A model generated the notes under the pieces. That model worked only from the letters and a program-made list of their open reading frames with translations, had not been told where the DNA came from and made no database searches. The translations under genes and the position numbers were made by a program. From Acetatifactor sp. (lineage in GTDB: Bacteria; Bacillota; Clostridia; Lachnospirales; Lachnospiraceae), in contig JAEDDX010000024.1 in assembly GCA_016293615.1 (NCBI GenBank), forward strand, positions 1 through 35,543: a stretch of DNA of 35,543 nt, given 5' to 3'. Within the stretch, counting starts at the first letter, position 1, and each line of letters opens with the position of its first letter. Positions 1 through 7,155 of the stretch are shown piece by piece.

Positions 1-83
1 TGGAAGGCAACTATGTGGCAGGCGCCAACATCGCAGGCTTCTTAAAGGTTGCAGATGCCATGAAGGCACAGGGGATCGTGTAA
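1..83 (+). CDS. gdhA: NADP-specific glutamate dehydrogenase, C-terminal end (partial)
   Basis: Only the last 26 codons are in the window, read in frame from base 3 to the TAA at 81-83. The peptide contains YVAGANIAGFLKVADAM and ends QGIV, which is the very conserved C-terminal helix of NADP-dependent glutamate dehydrogenases (ammonium assimilation: 2-oxoglutarate + NH4+ + NADPH to glutamate). The 5' part lies outside the window, so length and start cannot be judged. A strong hairpin terminator follows about 75 bases downstream. The identification rests on one short but distinctive stretch. Confidence 0.85.
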   Translation, partial: EGNYVAGANIAGFLKVADAMKAQGIV

Positions 84-156
84 CGAGGAAGGAAAACAGG
101 CGCGAGCGAAGCGAGCAGTTGACGAATGAAACAGGTATCGTTTTGATGATATGCGA

Positions 157-194
157 AGCCCCGGAAATCCTGAGTGATTTCCGGGGCTGTTTTT
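157..194 (+). terminator. Rho-independent terminator after gdhA
   Basis: A perfect 12-bp stem (157-168 with 177-188, AGCCCCGGAAAT and its complement) with an 8-nt loop is followed by five T residues at 190-194. It ends the gdhA transcript and separates it from the convergent acyltransferase gene. Confidence 0.9.
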
Positions 195-224
195 GGCTCG
201 CAAGGCTTTGCGGTACCTAAGAAT

Positions 225-1277
225 CTAGCAGACATATTTGCCGAGAACCGGGCACTTTTTCAGTATCAGGCTTACGATGAGGCACAGTACAAAGGTCGTG
301 AGGACCAGTGTCGGAATCGCTGCGACAAGAGGGAGCTCTTTTATGGCAGACAGCAGCGGATTGGGATGCTCTAAAAATACCAGATGCATGGCGTAGATGC
401 CAAGGGTTGCGTCTGAGATCTTAGTGAGCCGTTTTTCTGAGCGCGAAGGCAGCTGAACGGTCTTGAGCTTGTTGGTGAAAAGATAAAACAGCGAGACGGT
501 AATCGCGAATCCGCCGAGGCTGAAGACATCCACAACATCATTGCAGGGCGTCTGCCTTTTCCTTGAAATATAGGTGCTAAGGAGCGGATTGATGATACAG
601 AACACCGGTAAAGCATAGGAGAGGAGCTTTTGAAACCGCCGCGACAGCTCAAACTCCGTCAAATAGTATCCGAGAACGAAGTAACCGATGTAGCCGCAGA
701 CCATTTCAATGCGGAAGTTTTGATACAAAGTGTGCAATTCTTCCACCCGGATGTAGCATAAAGTGGTATTGGCAAGCACCTGCCATCCGAAGAAGAGTCC
801 CAGAAAGTATTCGAGTTCTTTTCTGGAGGCATGCTTGACCCAGGTGCGCAGAATCGGAACCAGAAAGTAGATGCCGATGATCAGGGACAGAAACCACAGA
901 TGGTATTTCGCAGTCAGGAAGCGCTTCAGAATCTCTTTTACGGTCATGTTTTCAAAACCGGTAACCTGACAGTATAAAAGGCCGTATACGATCGACCAGA
1001 AAGCATACACACAAAGAAGGTGAAGCACATTGTGCTTCAGCAGGCGTTCGGGTTTGACTTCTCTGGAAGGGGAGAGGAATAAAGCACCGCTGATCATAAC
1101 AAATATCGGAACACAAAACCGGTTCAGTGCGATGAACAGGTTGGAATAGAACCACCCGGAGGTATTTACCGGGAGGGTATACCAGTAATTGGCGGCGGAA
1201 TGGAGTGCGATGACAGACAGTGTCGCTATGATTCGAAGCATATCAAACGGGAGAAAACGCTTTTTGGAAATACCCAT
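225..1277 (-). CDS. Acyltransferase family 3 (OafA/YrhL-like) integral membrane protein
   Basis: A 350-residue hydrophobic protein of the acyltransferase-3 family, which transfers acetyl or other acyl groups to surface sugars or lipids. The N-terminus KKRFLPFDMLRIIATLSVIA, the following HSAANYWY and the RFCVPIFVMISGALFL stretch are characteristic: the family has a conserved R/D-containing first helix and a histidine shortly after it. About ten membrane segments fill the rest. The start at 1277 is preferred over an upstream ATG (1316) because AAAGGA lies about 8 nt before it and a good promoter lies at 1336-1365. It is a single gene convergent with gdhA. The substrate cannot be read from the sequence. 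Confidence 0.85.
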   Translation of the reverse strand: MGISKKRFLPFDMLRIIATLSVIALHSAANYWYTLPVNTSGWFYSNLFIALNRFCVPIFVMISGALFLSPSREVKPERLLKHNVLHLLCVYAFWSIVYGLLYCQVTGFENMTVKEILKRFLTAKYHLWFLSLIIGIYFLVPILRTWVKHASRKELEYFLGLFFGWQVLANTTLCYIRVEELHTLYQNFRIEMVCGYIGYFVLGYYLTEFELSRRFQKLLSYALPVFCIINPLLSTYISRKRQTPCNDVVDVFSLGGFAITVSLFYLFTNKLKTVQLPSRSEKRLTKISDATLGIYAMHLVFLEHPNPLLSAIKELPLVAAIPTLVLTTFVLCLIVSLILKKCPVLGKYVC

Positions 1278-1335
1278 GACAGAATTCCTTTCGTCGAAAA
1301 GTGATTGGGGCAACACGATGCCGCCAATCCTTTTT

Positions 1336-1365
1336 ATTATTGCACAGGTAAGAATTGTTTGTCAA
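1336..1365 (-). promoter_or_regulatory. Sigma-A-type promoter for the acyltransferase gene
   Basis: On the minus strand a consensus -35 TTGACA (1360-1365) is followed after 18 nt by AATAAT (1336-1341), preceded by TGC (extended -10). It lies about 60 bases upstream of the start at 1277 and is divergent to the RNase H promoter. Confidence 0.65.
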
Positions 1366-1478
1366 TTCAACCGCAGGAAAGCATATCGTTCGGAGCGGAA
1401 GTCCCGGACAGGTTGCCATCAGCCTGATGGGTGAGACCGGGTTTGGATGCGGGGCGTGCATTTTTTTGCCTTCAGCTA

Positions 1479-1507
1479 TGGCAATTAGGACCGATAACTG
1501 GTATAAT
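1479..1507 (+). promoter_or_regulatory. Promoter for the RNase H gene
   Basis: A consensus -10 TATAAT (1502-1507) is preceded by TGG (extended -10). A poor -35 TGGCAA sits 17 nt upstream (1479-1484). It lies 64 bases before the RNase H start. Confidence 0.6.
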
Positions 1508-1571
1508 ATTCTGGCGATTTCGAATGAGCCTGTTTTGACCGGACAGGATGTTGGAAGACAGGAGACTGTGT

Positions 1572-2240
1572 ATGGCAGCGAAAAAAGTATATGCGGTAAA
1601 AAAAGGGAAAACTCCCGGTATCTTCGACAATTGGGAGCAGTGTAAGGCTTCCGTGGAAGGGGTTCCCGGGGCAGAATACAAAGGATTTACCAATCGAAAG
1701 GAAGCACTGGCGTATCTCGGATGGGAGGCAAAAGAGGATGCACCGGATGAGTTGCCGCCTGCCGGACGGGTGCTGGCTTATGTGGACGGAAGCTACGAGG
1801 ACTCTGTCAGACGATATGCGTTCGGGTGTGTGTTTATCCTGCCGGACGGCAGGATTTTCGTGCGGCACGGAAACGGCAACAATGAGGAATCCCTTGCACA
1901 CCGGAATGTGACCGGCGAGATGCTTGGCGCAATGTACGCCGTGCGATGTGCAATCGAGAGTGGTTTTCGAGAGATAGAGATCCGCTATGATTACGAGGGA
2001 ATTGAAAAGTGGGTCACCGGCGCGTGGCGTGCGAAAAATGACCACACGGTGAAATACGCCCGGGCAATGAGAGGCTGGGGTACAAAGATACAGATTCGGT
2101 TTACGAAGGTTGTTGCCCACACGAATGTGAAATACAATGAACTGGCTGACCGGATGGCAAAGAAAGGTCTTGAGGAGGGGGAAGGCGTGCCTCCCATCTG
2201 CATAATCGAGGAGATGACAGTATGGAATCCATGCGAATAA
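1572..2240 (+). CDS. Ribonuclease H with N-terminal viroplasmin (Caulimovirus VI) domain
   Basis: A 222-residue RNase HI-type enzyme that would cleave RNA in RNA:DNA hybrids. Residues 3-50 (VYAVKKGKTPGIF, then KGFTNRKEALAYL) form the small hybrid-binding Caulimovirus VI/RNase H1 N-terminal domain. The catalytic domain shows the four acidic residues in order: D72 (AYVDGS), E116 (NVTGEM), D140 (IRYDYEG) and D193 (NELADRMA), plus the loop histidine H183 (AHTN). The start at 1572 is chosen over an ATG at 1548 because AGGAG lies 8 nt upstream and the conserved domain begins immediately after it. It overlaps the next gene by 19 nt, so the two are translationally coupled. Confidence 0.9.
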   Translation: MAAKKVYAVKKGKTPGIFDNWEQCKASVEGVPGAEYKGFTNRKEALAYLGWEAKEDAPDELPPAGRVLAYVDGSYEDSVRRYAFGCVFILPDGRIFVRHGNGNNEESLAHRNVTGEMLGAMYAVRCAIESGFREIEIRYDYEGIEKWVTGAWRAKNDHTVKYARAMRGWGTKIQIRFTKVVAHTNVKYNELADRMAKKGLEEGEGVPPICIIEEMTVWNPCE

Positions 2241-2935
2241 ATAAGTTTCTTGCCCACGGCGGCGTCTGCTCCAGAAGAGATGCGGACAAACTTATAGAAC
2301 AGGGAAGAGTCCTGGTAAACGGCAGTATTGCGAGACCCGGCCAGCTTATCGGAAGGGAAGATACCGTCGTTGTGAACGGGAAGACGGTAGCGGGGCAGGA
2401 GAAAAAGGTTGTGCTGGCCTACTATAAACCGGTCGGTGTGACCTGCACCGAGCGGGATGCGCATGCCGCGAAGGTGCTCACGAAACTGATTGAGTATCCG
2501 ATCCGGGTGACCTATGCGGGACGCCTGGACAAGGATTCGGAAGGACTTTTGCTATTGACCAACGACGGTGACCTGATCCAGGGAATGATGCGCGGGGCGA
2601 ACCGTCATGAGAAAGAATATATCGTGAAGACGGACAAAGAGATCACAGAAGAATTCCTAAGCAAAATGAGTCAGGGACTCTATTTGAAAGACCTCGATGC
2701 AACCACAAGACCCTGCGAGACACAAAAGCTTGGAAAATATTCGTTCCGCATCATACTGACCCAGGGGCTGAACCGGCAGATCCGCAGAATGTGCGCAGCC
2801 TGCGGCTATGAAGTGAAGAAACTGAAGCGGGTTCGCGTGATGCATGTGACGATTGGCAGTCTGCTGCCGGGGCAATATGTGGAGCTGGGCGGGGAGGACA
2901 TTCAGAGACTGTACAGAGACTGCGGGTTAAAATAA
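2222..2935 (+). CDS. rluF: 23S rRNA pseudouridine synthase, RluF/RsuA family
   Basis: A 237-residue protein with an S4 RNA-binding domain (residues 4-50, RINKFLAHGGVCSRRDADKL) followed by the RsuA/RluB/RluF catalytic core. The catalytic aspartate is D103 in AGRLDKDSEGLLLLTNDG. The stretch GLNRQIRRMCAACGYEVKKL followed by KRVRVMHV resembles RluF more than RsuA or RluB. The predicted reaction is uridine to pseudouridine in 23S rRNA. GAGGAG (2208-2213) is well placed for the start at 2222; a second in-frame ATG at 2231 is possible. The assignment to RluF rather than RluB is moderate. Confidence 0.88.
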   Translation: MESMRINKFLAHGGVCSRRDADKLIEQGRVLVNGSIARPGQLIGREDTVVVNGKTVAGQEKKVVLAYYKPVGVTCTERDAHAAKVLTKLIEYPIRVTYAGRLDKDSEGLLLLTNDGDLIQGMMRGANRHEKEYIVKTDKEITEEFLSKMSQGLYLKDLDATTRPCETQKLGKYSFRIILTQGLNRQIRRMCAACGYEVKKLKRVRVMHVTIGSLLPGQYVELGGEDIQRLYRDCGLK

Positions 2936-3056
2936 GCGGGAAGCATTTTTGGAGATTTGCGTACCGCTGCGTCGTATGATTGTGCCGGAACCAAGTCCCG
3001 GCAATGGAGTATTCAGATTCAGGACGAAATGAACCGCAATGAAACGGAGGAAACCC

Positions 3057-5021
3057 ATGGAACAGACGAAGCTTCAGAGAATGAAGGAACTCGTTGTCAT
3101 TTTGAAGGAAGCGGCGAGGGCATATTATGCCGAGGACCGCGAGATTATGAGCAATTTTGAATATGACGCTCTGTATGATGAGCTGCTTGCGCTGGAGGAG
3201 GCGACCGGGGTGGTCTTAACCGACAGTCCGACCGTGAATGTCGGATATGAAGCGGTCGAAGAACTTCCCAAAGAGCGGCATGAAAGTCCGATGCTCTCCC
3301 TGGGAAAGACCAAGAGCCGGGAGGAGCTGCGCGACTGGCTGCAGGGACATGAAGGACTGCTCAGCTGGAAGCTGGACGGGCTGACCGTTGTTTTGACTTA
3401 TCGGGAGGGAAAACTTGCCAAGGCGGTAACCAGAGGTAACGGTGAGATCGGGGAAGTCGTTACCAATAATGCCAGGACATTCAAAAACATTCCGGTGTCC
3501 ATTCCCTATACCGGGGAGCTGGTGCTCCGCGGCGAGGCCGTGATCACCTATTCCGACTTTGAGCGGATGAATGCCGAGATTCATGATGAGGAGGCTAAGT
3601 ATAAGAATCCGAGAAATCTCTGCAGCGGCTCCGTGCGGCAGCTGAACAACGAGATCACGGCGAAGAGAAATGTGCGATTCTATGCATTTTCTCTCGTCAA
3701 AGCGGAAGGTGCGGAGTTTGAAAACTCCAGGAAAGCGCAATACGCCTTCCTACAGAAGCAGGGCTTTGAGACAGTGCCGTATCGCGCCGTGACCGAAGAA
3801 ACGATATTGGAGACGATCGAAGCGTTTGAGCGGGAGATCGAAACCTATGATGTGCCTTCGGACGGCCTGGTTTTGACCTATGAAGACATTGCATACGGAC
3901 AGTCCCTCGGCAGAACGGCAAAGTTTCCGAGACATTCCATTGCTTTCAAATGGGCAGATGAACTGAGGGAGACGACCCTGCTTGCCGTGGAGTGGAGCGC
4001 CAGCAGAACCGGACTGATCAACCCTGTTGCAGTCTTTGAACCGGTGGAGTTAGAGGGCACGACCGTCAGCCGCGCATCAGTACACAATGTGAGCATCGTA
4101 AAGAGTCTGAAGCTTGGCATTGGGGATACAATCACTGTCTATAAGGCCAATATGATCATTCCGCAGATTGCCCGGAATCTGACGGAGAGCGGCACCCTGG
4201 AGATTCCTGCTGTATGTCCCGTGTGCGGTGAGCGGACACAGATCAAGCAGGTGAACGATGTGCAGTCCCTTTACTGTGTCAATGAGAAGTGTGCGGCGAA
4301 GAGGATCAAGTCCTTTACCCTTTTTGTAAGCCGCGATGCCATGAATATCGAAGGGCTCTCAGAGGCAACGCTTGAGAAATTTGTTGACATGGGCTTCATT
4401 CGTGAGTATGCTGACTTATATCATCTGGAAATGCATCGCAGCGAGATCGTGGAGCTGGAAGGCTTCGGGGAGAAGTCCTATCGCAACCTGATTGAAAGTA
4501 TCGATCGTTCCAGACAGACGACGCTACCGAGAGTGATCTATGCGCTGGGCATCGCCAATATCGGCGCAGCGAATGCAAAAATGATCTGTAAACACTTTGA
4601 TTACGATCTCGAAGCGATGAAGCAGGCTACCGTAGAGACGCTGAGTGCCATCGAAGGTATCGGTGAGGTGATTGCCGGTACATTTGCGGAGTATATGCAG
4701 GATGCGGAAAACCGACAGAAAATGGACAGGCTGATGTCCGAGCTTAAGGTTGAAGTGCCCGAAACGAAGGCCGGAAGCCAGACATTGGAGGGGCTGGTGT
4801 TTGTAATCACCGGCAGTCTGAATCATTTTGAAAACAGAAATGAGCTGAAGGACCTGATCGAGTCTAGGGGCGGGAAGGTCACGGGAAGCGTGACGGCTAA
4901 GACCACCTGCCTGATCAACAATGATGTGACATCGTCTTCTTCCAAGAATAAGAAAGCGAAGGAACTTGGGGTAACCATTCTTTCGGAGGATGATTTCCTG
5001 GCAGAATATGGTCTTGCATAA
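3057..5021 (+). CDS. ligA: NAD-dependent DNA ligase LigA
   Basis: A 654-residue protein, normal length for bacterial LigA, which seals nicks using NAD+ in replication and repair. Visible in order: the N-terminal Ia region (YYAEDREIMSNFEYDALYDE), the adenylation domain with the AMP-accepting lysine K105 in SWKLDG, the OB fold, a C4 zinc finger (CPVCG...YCVNEKCAAKR), helix-hairpin-helix repeats (ALGIANIGAANAK, IEGIGEVIAG) and a C-terminal BRCT domain (LEGLVFVITGSL to the end). The start at 3057 is preferred over an ATG at 3039 because CGGAGGA sits 7 nt upstream. It follows the pseudouridine synthase by 121 bases with no terminator. Confidence 0.97.
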   Translation: MEQTKLQRMKELVVILKEAARAYYAEDREIMSNFEYDALYDELLALEEATGVVLTDSPTVNVGYEAVEELPKERHESPMLSLGKTKSREELRDWLQGHEGLLSWKLDGLTVVLTYREGKLAKAVTRGNGEIGEVVTNNARTFKNIPVSIPYTGELVLRGEAVITYSDFERMNAEIHDEEAKYKNPRNLCSGSVRQLNNEITAKRNVRFYAFSLVKAEGAEFENSRKAQYAFLQKQGFETVPYRAVTEETILETIEAFEREIETYDVPSDGLVLTYEDIAYGQSLGRTAKFPRHSIAFKWADELRETTLLAVEWSASRTGLINPVAVFEPVELEGTTVSRASVHNVSIVKSLKLGIGDTITVYKANMIIPQIARNLTESGTLEIPAVCPVCGERTQIKQVNDVQSLYCVNEKCAAKRIKSFTLFVSRDAMNIEGLSEATLEKFVDMGFIREYADLYHLEMHRSEIVELEGFGEKSYRNLIESIDRSRQTTLPRVIYALGIANIGAANAKMICKHFDYDLEAMKQATVETLSAIEGIGEVIAGTFAEYMQDAENRQKMDRLMSELKVEVPETKAGSQTLEGLVFVITGSLNHFENRNELKDLIESRGGKVTGSVTAKTTCLINNDVTSSSSKNKKAKELGVTILSEDDFLAEYGLA

Positions 5022-5061
5022 AGAAATCCCAAAAAGGGAGAAAACAAAATGAGGAGAGAGT

Positions 5062-5844
5062 ATGAAAAAAAGAGTTTTGACACTGTTGTTGACGGTTGTG
5101 ATGTGCACGGCACTGTGCGCCTGCGGTGGGGATCCGGTGAAGGGCAGCACCACGATCGGTGAAGAGAAGTCTCCCGCCGGCAGCGTGACAGAGAGCTCCG
5201 TGTCAGAGAGCACAGCCGAAGAGAGTAAGACGGAAGAAGTGCAGGAGAGTCAAAGTGAGGCATCCTCTGAAACATCGGATGAAGAGGCTGCACTGACATT
5301 CGGCAGTGTAAACGGTTCTGTCTATGTTTCTGATTGGGCGGGCCTGAAGGTGGAGTTTGATGAGACCTGGGTTCTGGCGAATGAAGAGCAGCTTGCACAG
5401 ATGAACGGATATGCGGTGGATACTGTCACGGATGATAATCTGAAGACGATTCTGGAAAATTCCGATCTTATCTATGATATGTATGCCCAGAATCTGGTAA
5501 ACGGAAGCTCCATGAATGTAATCTACCAGAAGGTGAATCCGCTGATGGGCGCAATCGCGAATGATGAGTCGATCGTGGACGCCAATCTTACGCAGTACAA
5601 GGATATTCTGCTCGGCAGCGGTTATCAGGAGGTCTCAGTTGCAGAGAAGAGAACCATGACGATTGCCGGTCAGGAGAAAAAGGTCATTTATTGTGAAGCA
5701 ACGATCCAGAATGTGCATGTAAAGCTGGTACAGTTCTTTTATTTGAAGGGCAACTATATTTGGTGCGCAACCGTCGGCCTGGTTGAGGAAATGGCAGGCG
5801 AGACCACCATAGACGAACTGATGGCTATGTTTGAAGCCAACTAA
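5062..5844 (+). CDS. Secreted lipoprotein of unknown function
   Basis: A 260-residue predicted lipoprotein. It has a lysine start, a hydrophobic stretch and a lipobox ending LCAC, so that C21 would be lipidated and the protein tethered to the outer face of the membrane. Residues 25-75 are a Ser/Glu/Thr-rich linker. Residues 80-260 form a globular domain (begins TFGSVNGSVYVSDWAGLKVEF) that I do not recognise. It resembles the general style of small Lachnospiraceae lipoproteins that measure or bind something at the surface. The ribosome site AGGAGAG lies just upstream. It follows ligA by 40 bases and precedes metAA by 27, so it may be co-transcribed with both, which does not reveal its role. 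Confidence 0.8.
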   Translation: MKKRVLTLLLTVVMCTALCACGGDPVKGSTTIGEEKSPAGSVTESSVSESTAEESKTEEVQESQSEASSETSDEEAALTFGSVNGSVYVSDWAGLKVEFDETWVLANEEQLAQMNGYAVDTVTDDNLKTILENSDLIYDMYAQNLVNGSSMNVIYQKVNPLMGAIANDESIVDANLTQYKDILLGSGYQEVSVAEKRTMTIAGQEKKVIYCEATIQNVHVKLVQFFYLKGNYIWCATVGLVEEMAGETTIDELMAMFEAN

Positions 5845-5871
5845 AGAACAAATCAAGGAGAGTATTTTGTC

Positions 5872-6780
5872 ATGCCGATTAAAACACAGAGCGATCTTCC
5901 CGCATTGGAAATTCTGGAGAATGAAAATATATTTGTGATGGACGAAAACAGGGCCATCCACCAGGATATTCGTCCCTTGCAGGTACTGATCCTGAATAAT
6001 ATGCCGATCAAGCAGGATACGGAGCTGCAGCTTCTGAGGGCACTTTCCAACACGCCGCTGCAGGTGGATGTCACATTTATGAATGTGCGCAGCCATGTGT
6101 CTGTGAACACATCGGCAAGTCATCTGAATAAGTTCTATACTTCTCTGGACGAGATCAGGGACCGTAAATTTGACGGTATGATCGTGACGGGCGCACCCGT
6201 GGAGGATATCTCCTTCGAGGAAGTAGATTACTGGAAGGAGACCTGTGAGATCTTTGACTGGGCAGAGACACATGTCACCTCGACCCTGCATATCTGCTGG
6301 GCAGCGCAGGCGGGCTTCTATTACTATTACGGAATCAATAAGAAGCTTCTGCCGAAGAAGCTGTTCGGTATTTACGAGCACAAGGTGTCCAACCGCAAGA
6401 TACCGCTGGTTCGCGGCTTCGACGATGTTTTCCTCGCACCTCACAGCAGACACACCGAGACTCCGGCCGATGCAATTCATGCATGTAAAGAGCTGACAGT
6501 GCTGGCGGAATCCGATGTGGCAGGCGTATTTTTGGCAATCGCAGAGGGCGGTAAGAAGATTTTTGTCACAGGACATCCCGAATACGACAGATACACCTTG
6601 AACAATGAGTATTTCAGAGATCTGAACAAGGGACTGCCCATTCAGGTACCCTACAATTACTATCCGGACGACAATCCCGAGAACAGACCGCTGCTTCAGT
6701 GGCGCTCACACAGCAACAATCTCTACAGCAACTGGCTCAATTATTATGTCTACCAGATGACACCCTATGATTTGACCTGA
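5872..6780 (+). CDS. metAA: Homoserine O-acetyltransferase (MetA family)
   Basis: A 302-residue MetA-family enzyme activating homoserine for methionine synthesis. The catalytic cysteine is C142 in LHICWAAQ. The other catalytic residues H235 and E237 lie in FVTGHPEYDR, at exactly the E. coli MetA numbering. Residue 111 is glutamate (TGAPVED). In this family, established work links Glu111 to acetyl-CoA use and Gly111 to succinyl-CoA use, so I predict an acetyltransferase despite the frequent homoserine O-succinyltransferase label. A ribosome site AAGGAG lies 16 to 11 nt upstream of the ATG, a somewhat long spacing. The 27-base upstream gap leaves no room for a SAM riboswitch here. Confidence 0.93.
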   Translation: MPIKTQSDLPALEILENENIFVMDENRAIHQDIRPLQVLILNNMPIKQDTELQLLRALSNTPLQVDVTFMNVRSHVSVNTSASHLNKFYTSLDEIRDRKFDGMIVTGAPVEDISFEEVDYWKETCEIFDWAETHVTSTLHICWAAQAGFYYYYGINKKLLPKKLFGIYEHKVSNRKIPLVRGFDDVFLAPHSRHTETPADAIHACKELTVLAESDVAGVFLAIAEGGKKIFVTGHPEYDRYTLNNEYFRDLNKGLPIQVPYNYYPDDNPENRPLLQWRSHSNNLYSNWLNYYVYQMTPYDLT

Positions 6781-6799
6781 GAGAATTCTTAAAAGGGAT

Positions 6800-6828
6800 G
6801 TATATTTTTTCCAACTTGTCCATATACT
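6800..6828 (+). promoter_or_regulatory. Possible sporulation (sigma-E-like) promoter
   Basis: CATATACT (6821-6828) resembles the sigma-E -10 element, and GTATATT (6800-6806) resembles its -35 element at a 14-nt spacing. It lies 40 bases before the 77-residue coiled-coil gene. The match is by eye only and a vegetative promoter remains possible. Confidence 0.3.
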
Positions 6829-6868
6829 GGTAAAAAAGGATGTAACAATCCTGTGAAAGGAGACAGTT

Positions 6869-7102
6869 ATGGCGAGAGGTCAGAGAAAAACGATTGAGGA
6901 GAAAATTGCGGCAAAACAGGAGCTGATTGACGCACTGATGATGCGCGTGGAATCGGAAAAGCGCGAACTGGAAGAATTGTACAGGGAGAAAAAGCAGAAA
7001 GAACTGGAGACTGTCAGCGAGCTGATCACGGATGCGGGATTGCAGCCGGAGGAAGTGGCAGACCTGCTGAAACAGTATCTGGAGACGAAGGCAGCTTCAT
7101 AA
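6869..7102 (+). CDS. Small charged coiled-coil protein of unknown function
   Basis: A 77-residue, highly charged protein with no signal peptide or membrane segment. Residues 1-52 are predicted to be one long helix rich in Glu, Lys, Arg and Leu with heptad-like spacing (EEKIAAKQELIDALMMRVES). Residues 55-75 (DAGLQPEEVADLLKQYLE) look like a short helical hairpin. AAAGGAG stands 8 nt before the ATG. It stands alone between metAA and a terminator, with a possible sporulation-type promoter. I do not recognise a family; a small DNA- or partner-binding coiled coil is possible. Confidence 0.7.
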   Translation: MARGQRKTIEEKIAAKQELIDALMMRVESEKRELEELYREKKQKELETVSELITDAGLQPEEVADLLKQYLETKAAS

Positions 7103-7110
7103 AACCAATC

Positions 7111-7148
7111 AAAAAGGGCGCTTCCCAAAACGGGAGGTGCCCTTTTTG
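7111..7148. terminator. Bidirectional rho-independent terminator
   Basis: A 16-bp stem with few mismatches (7111-7126 with 7132-7147) is flanked by A residues on the left and T residues on the right. It can therefore end both the plus-strand gene at 7102 and the minus-strand gene ending at 7156. Confidence 0.85.
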
Positions 7149-7155
7149 TATCCCT

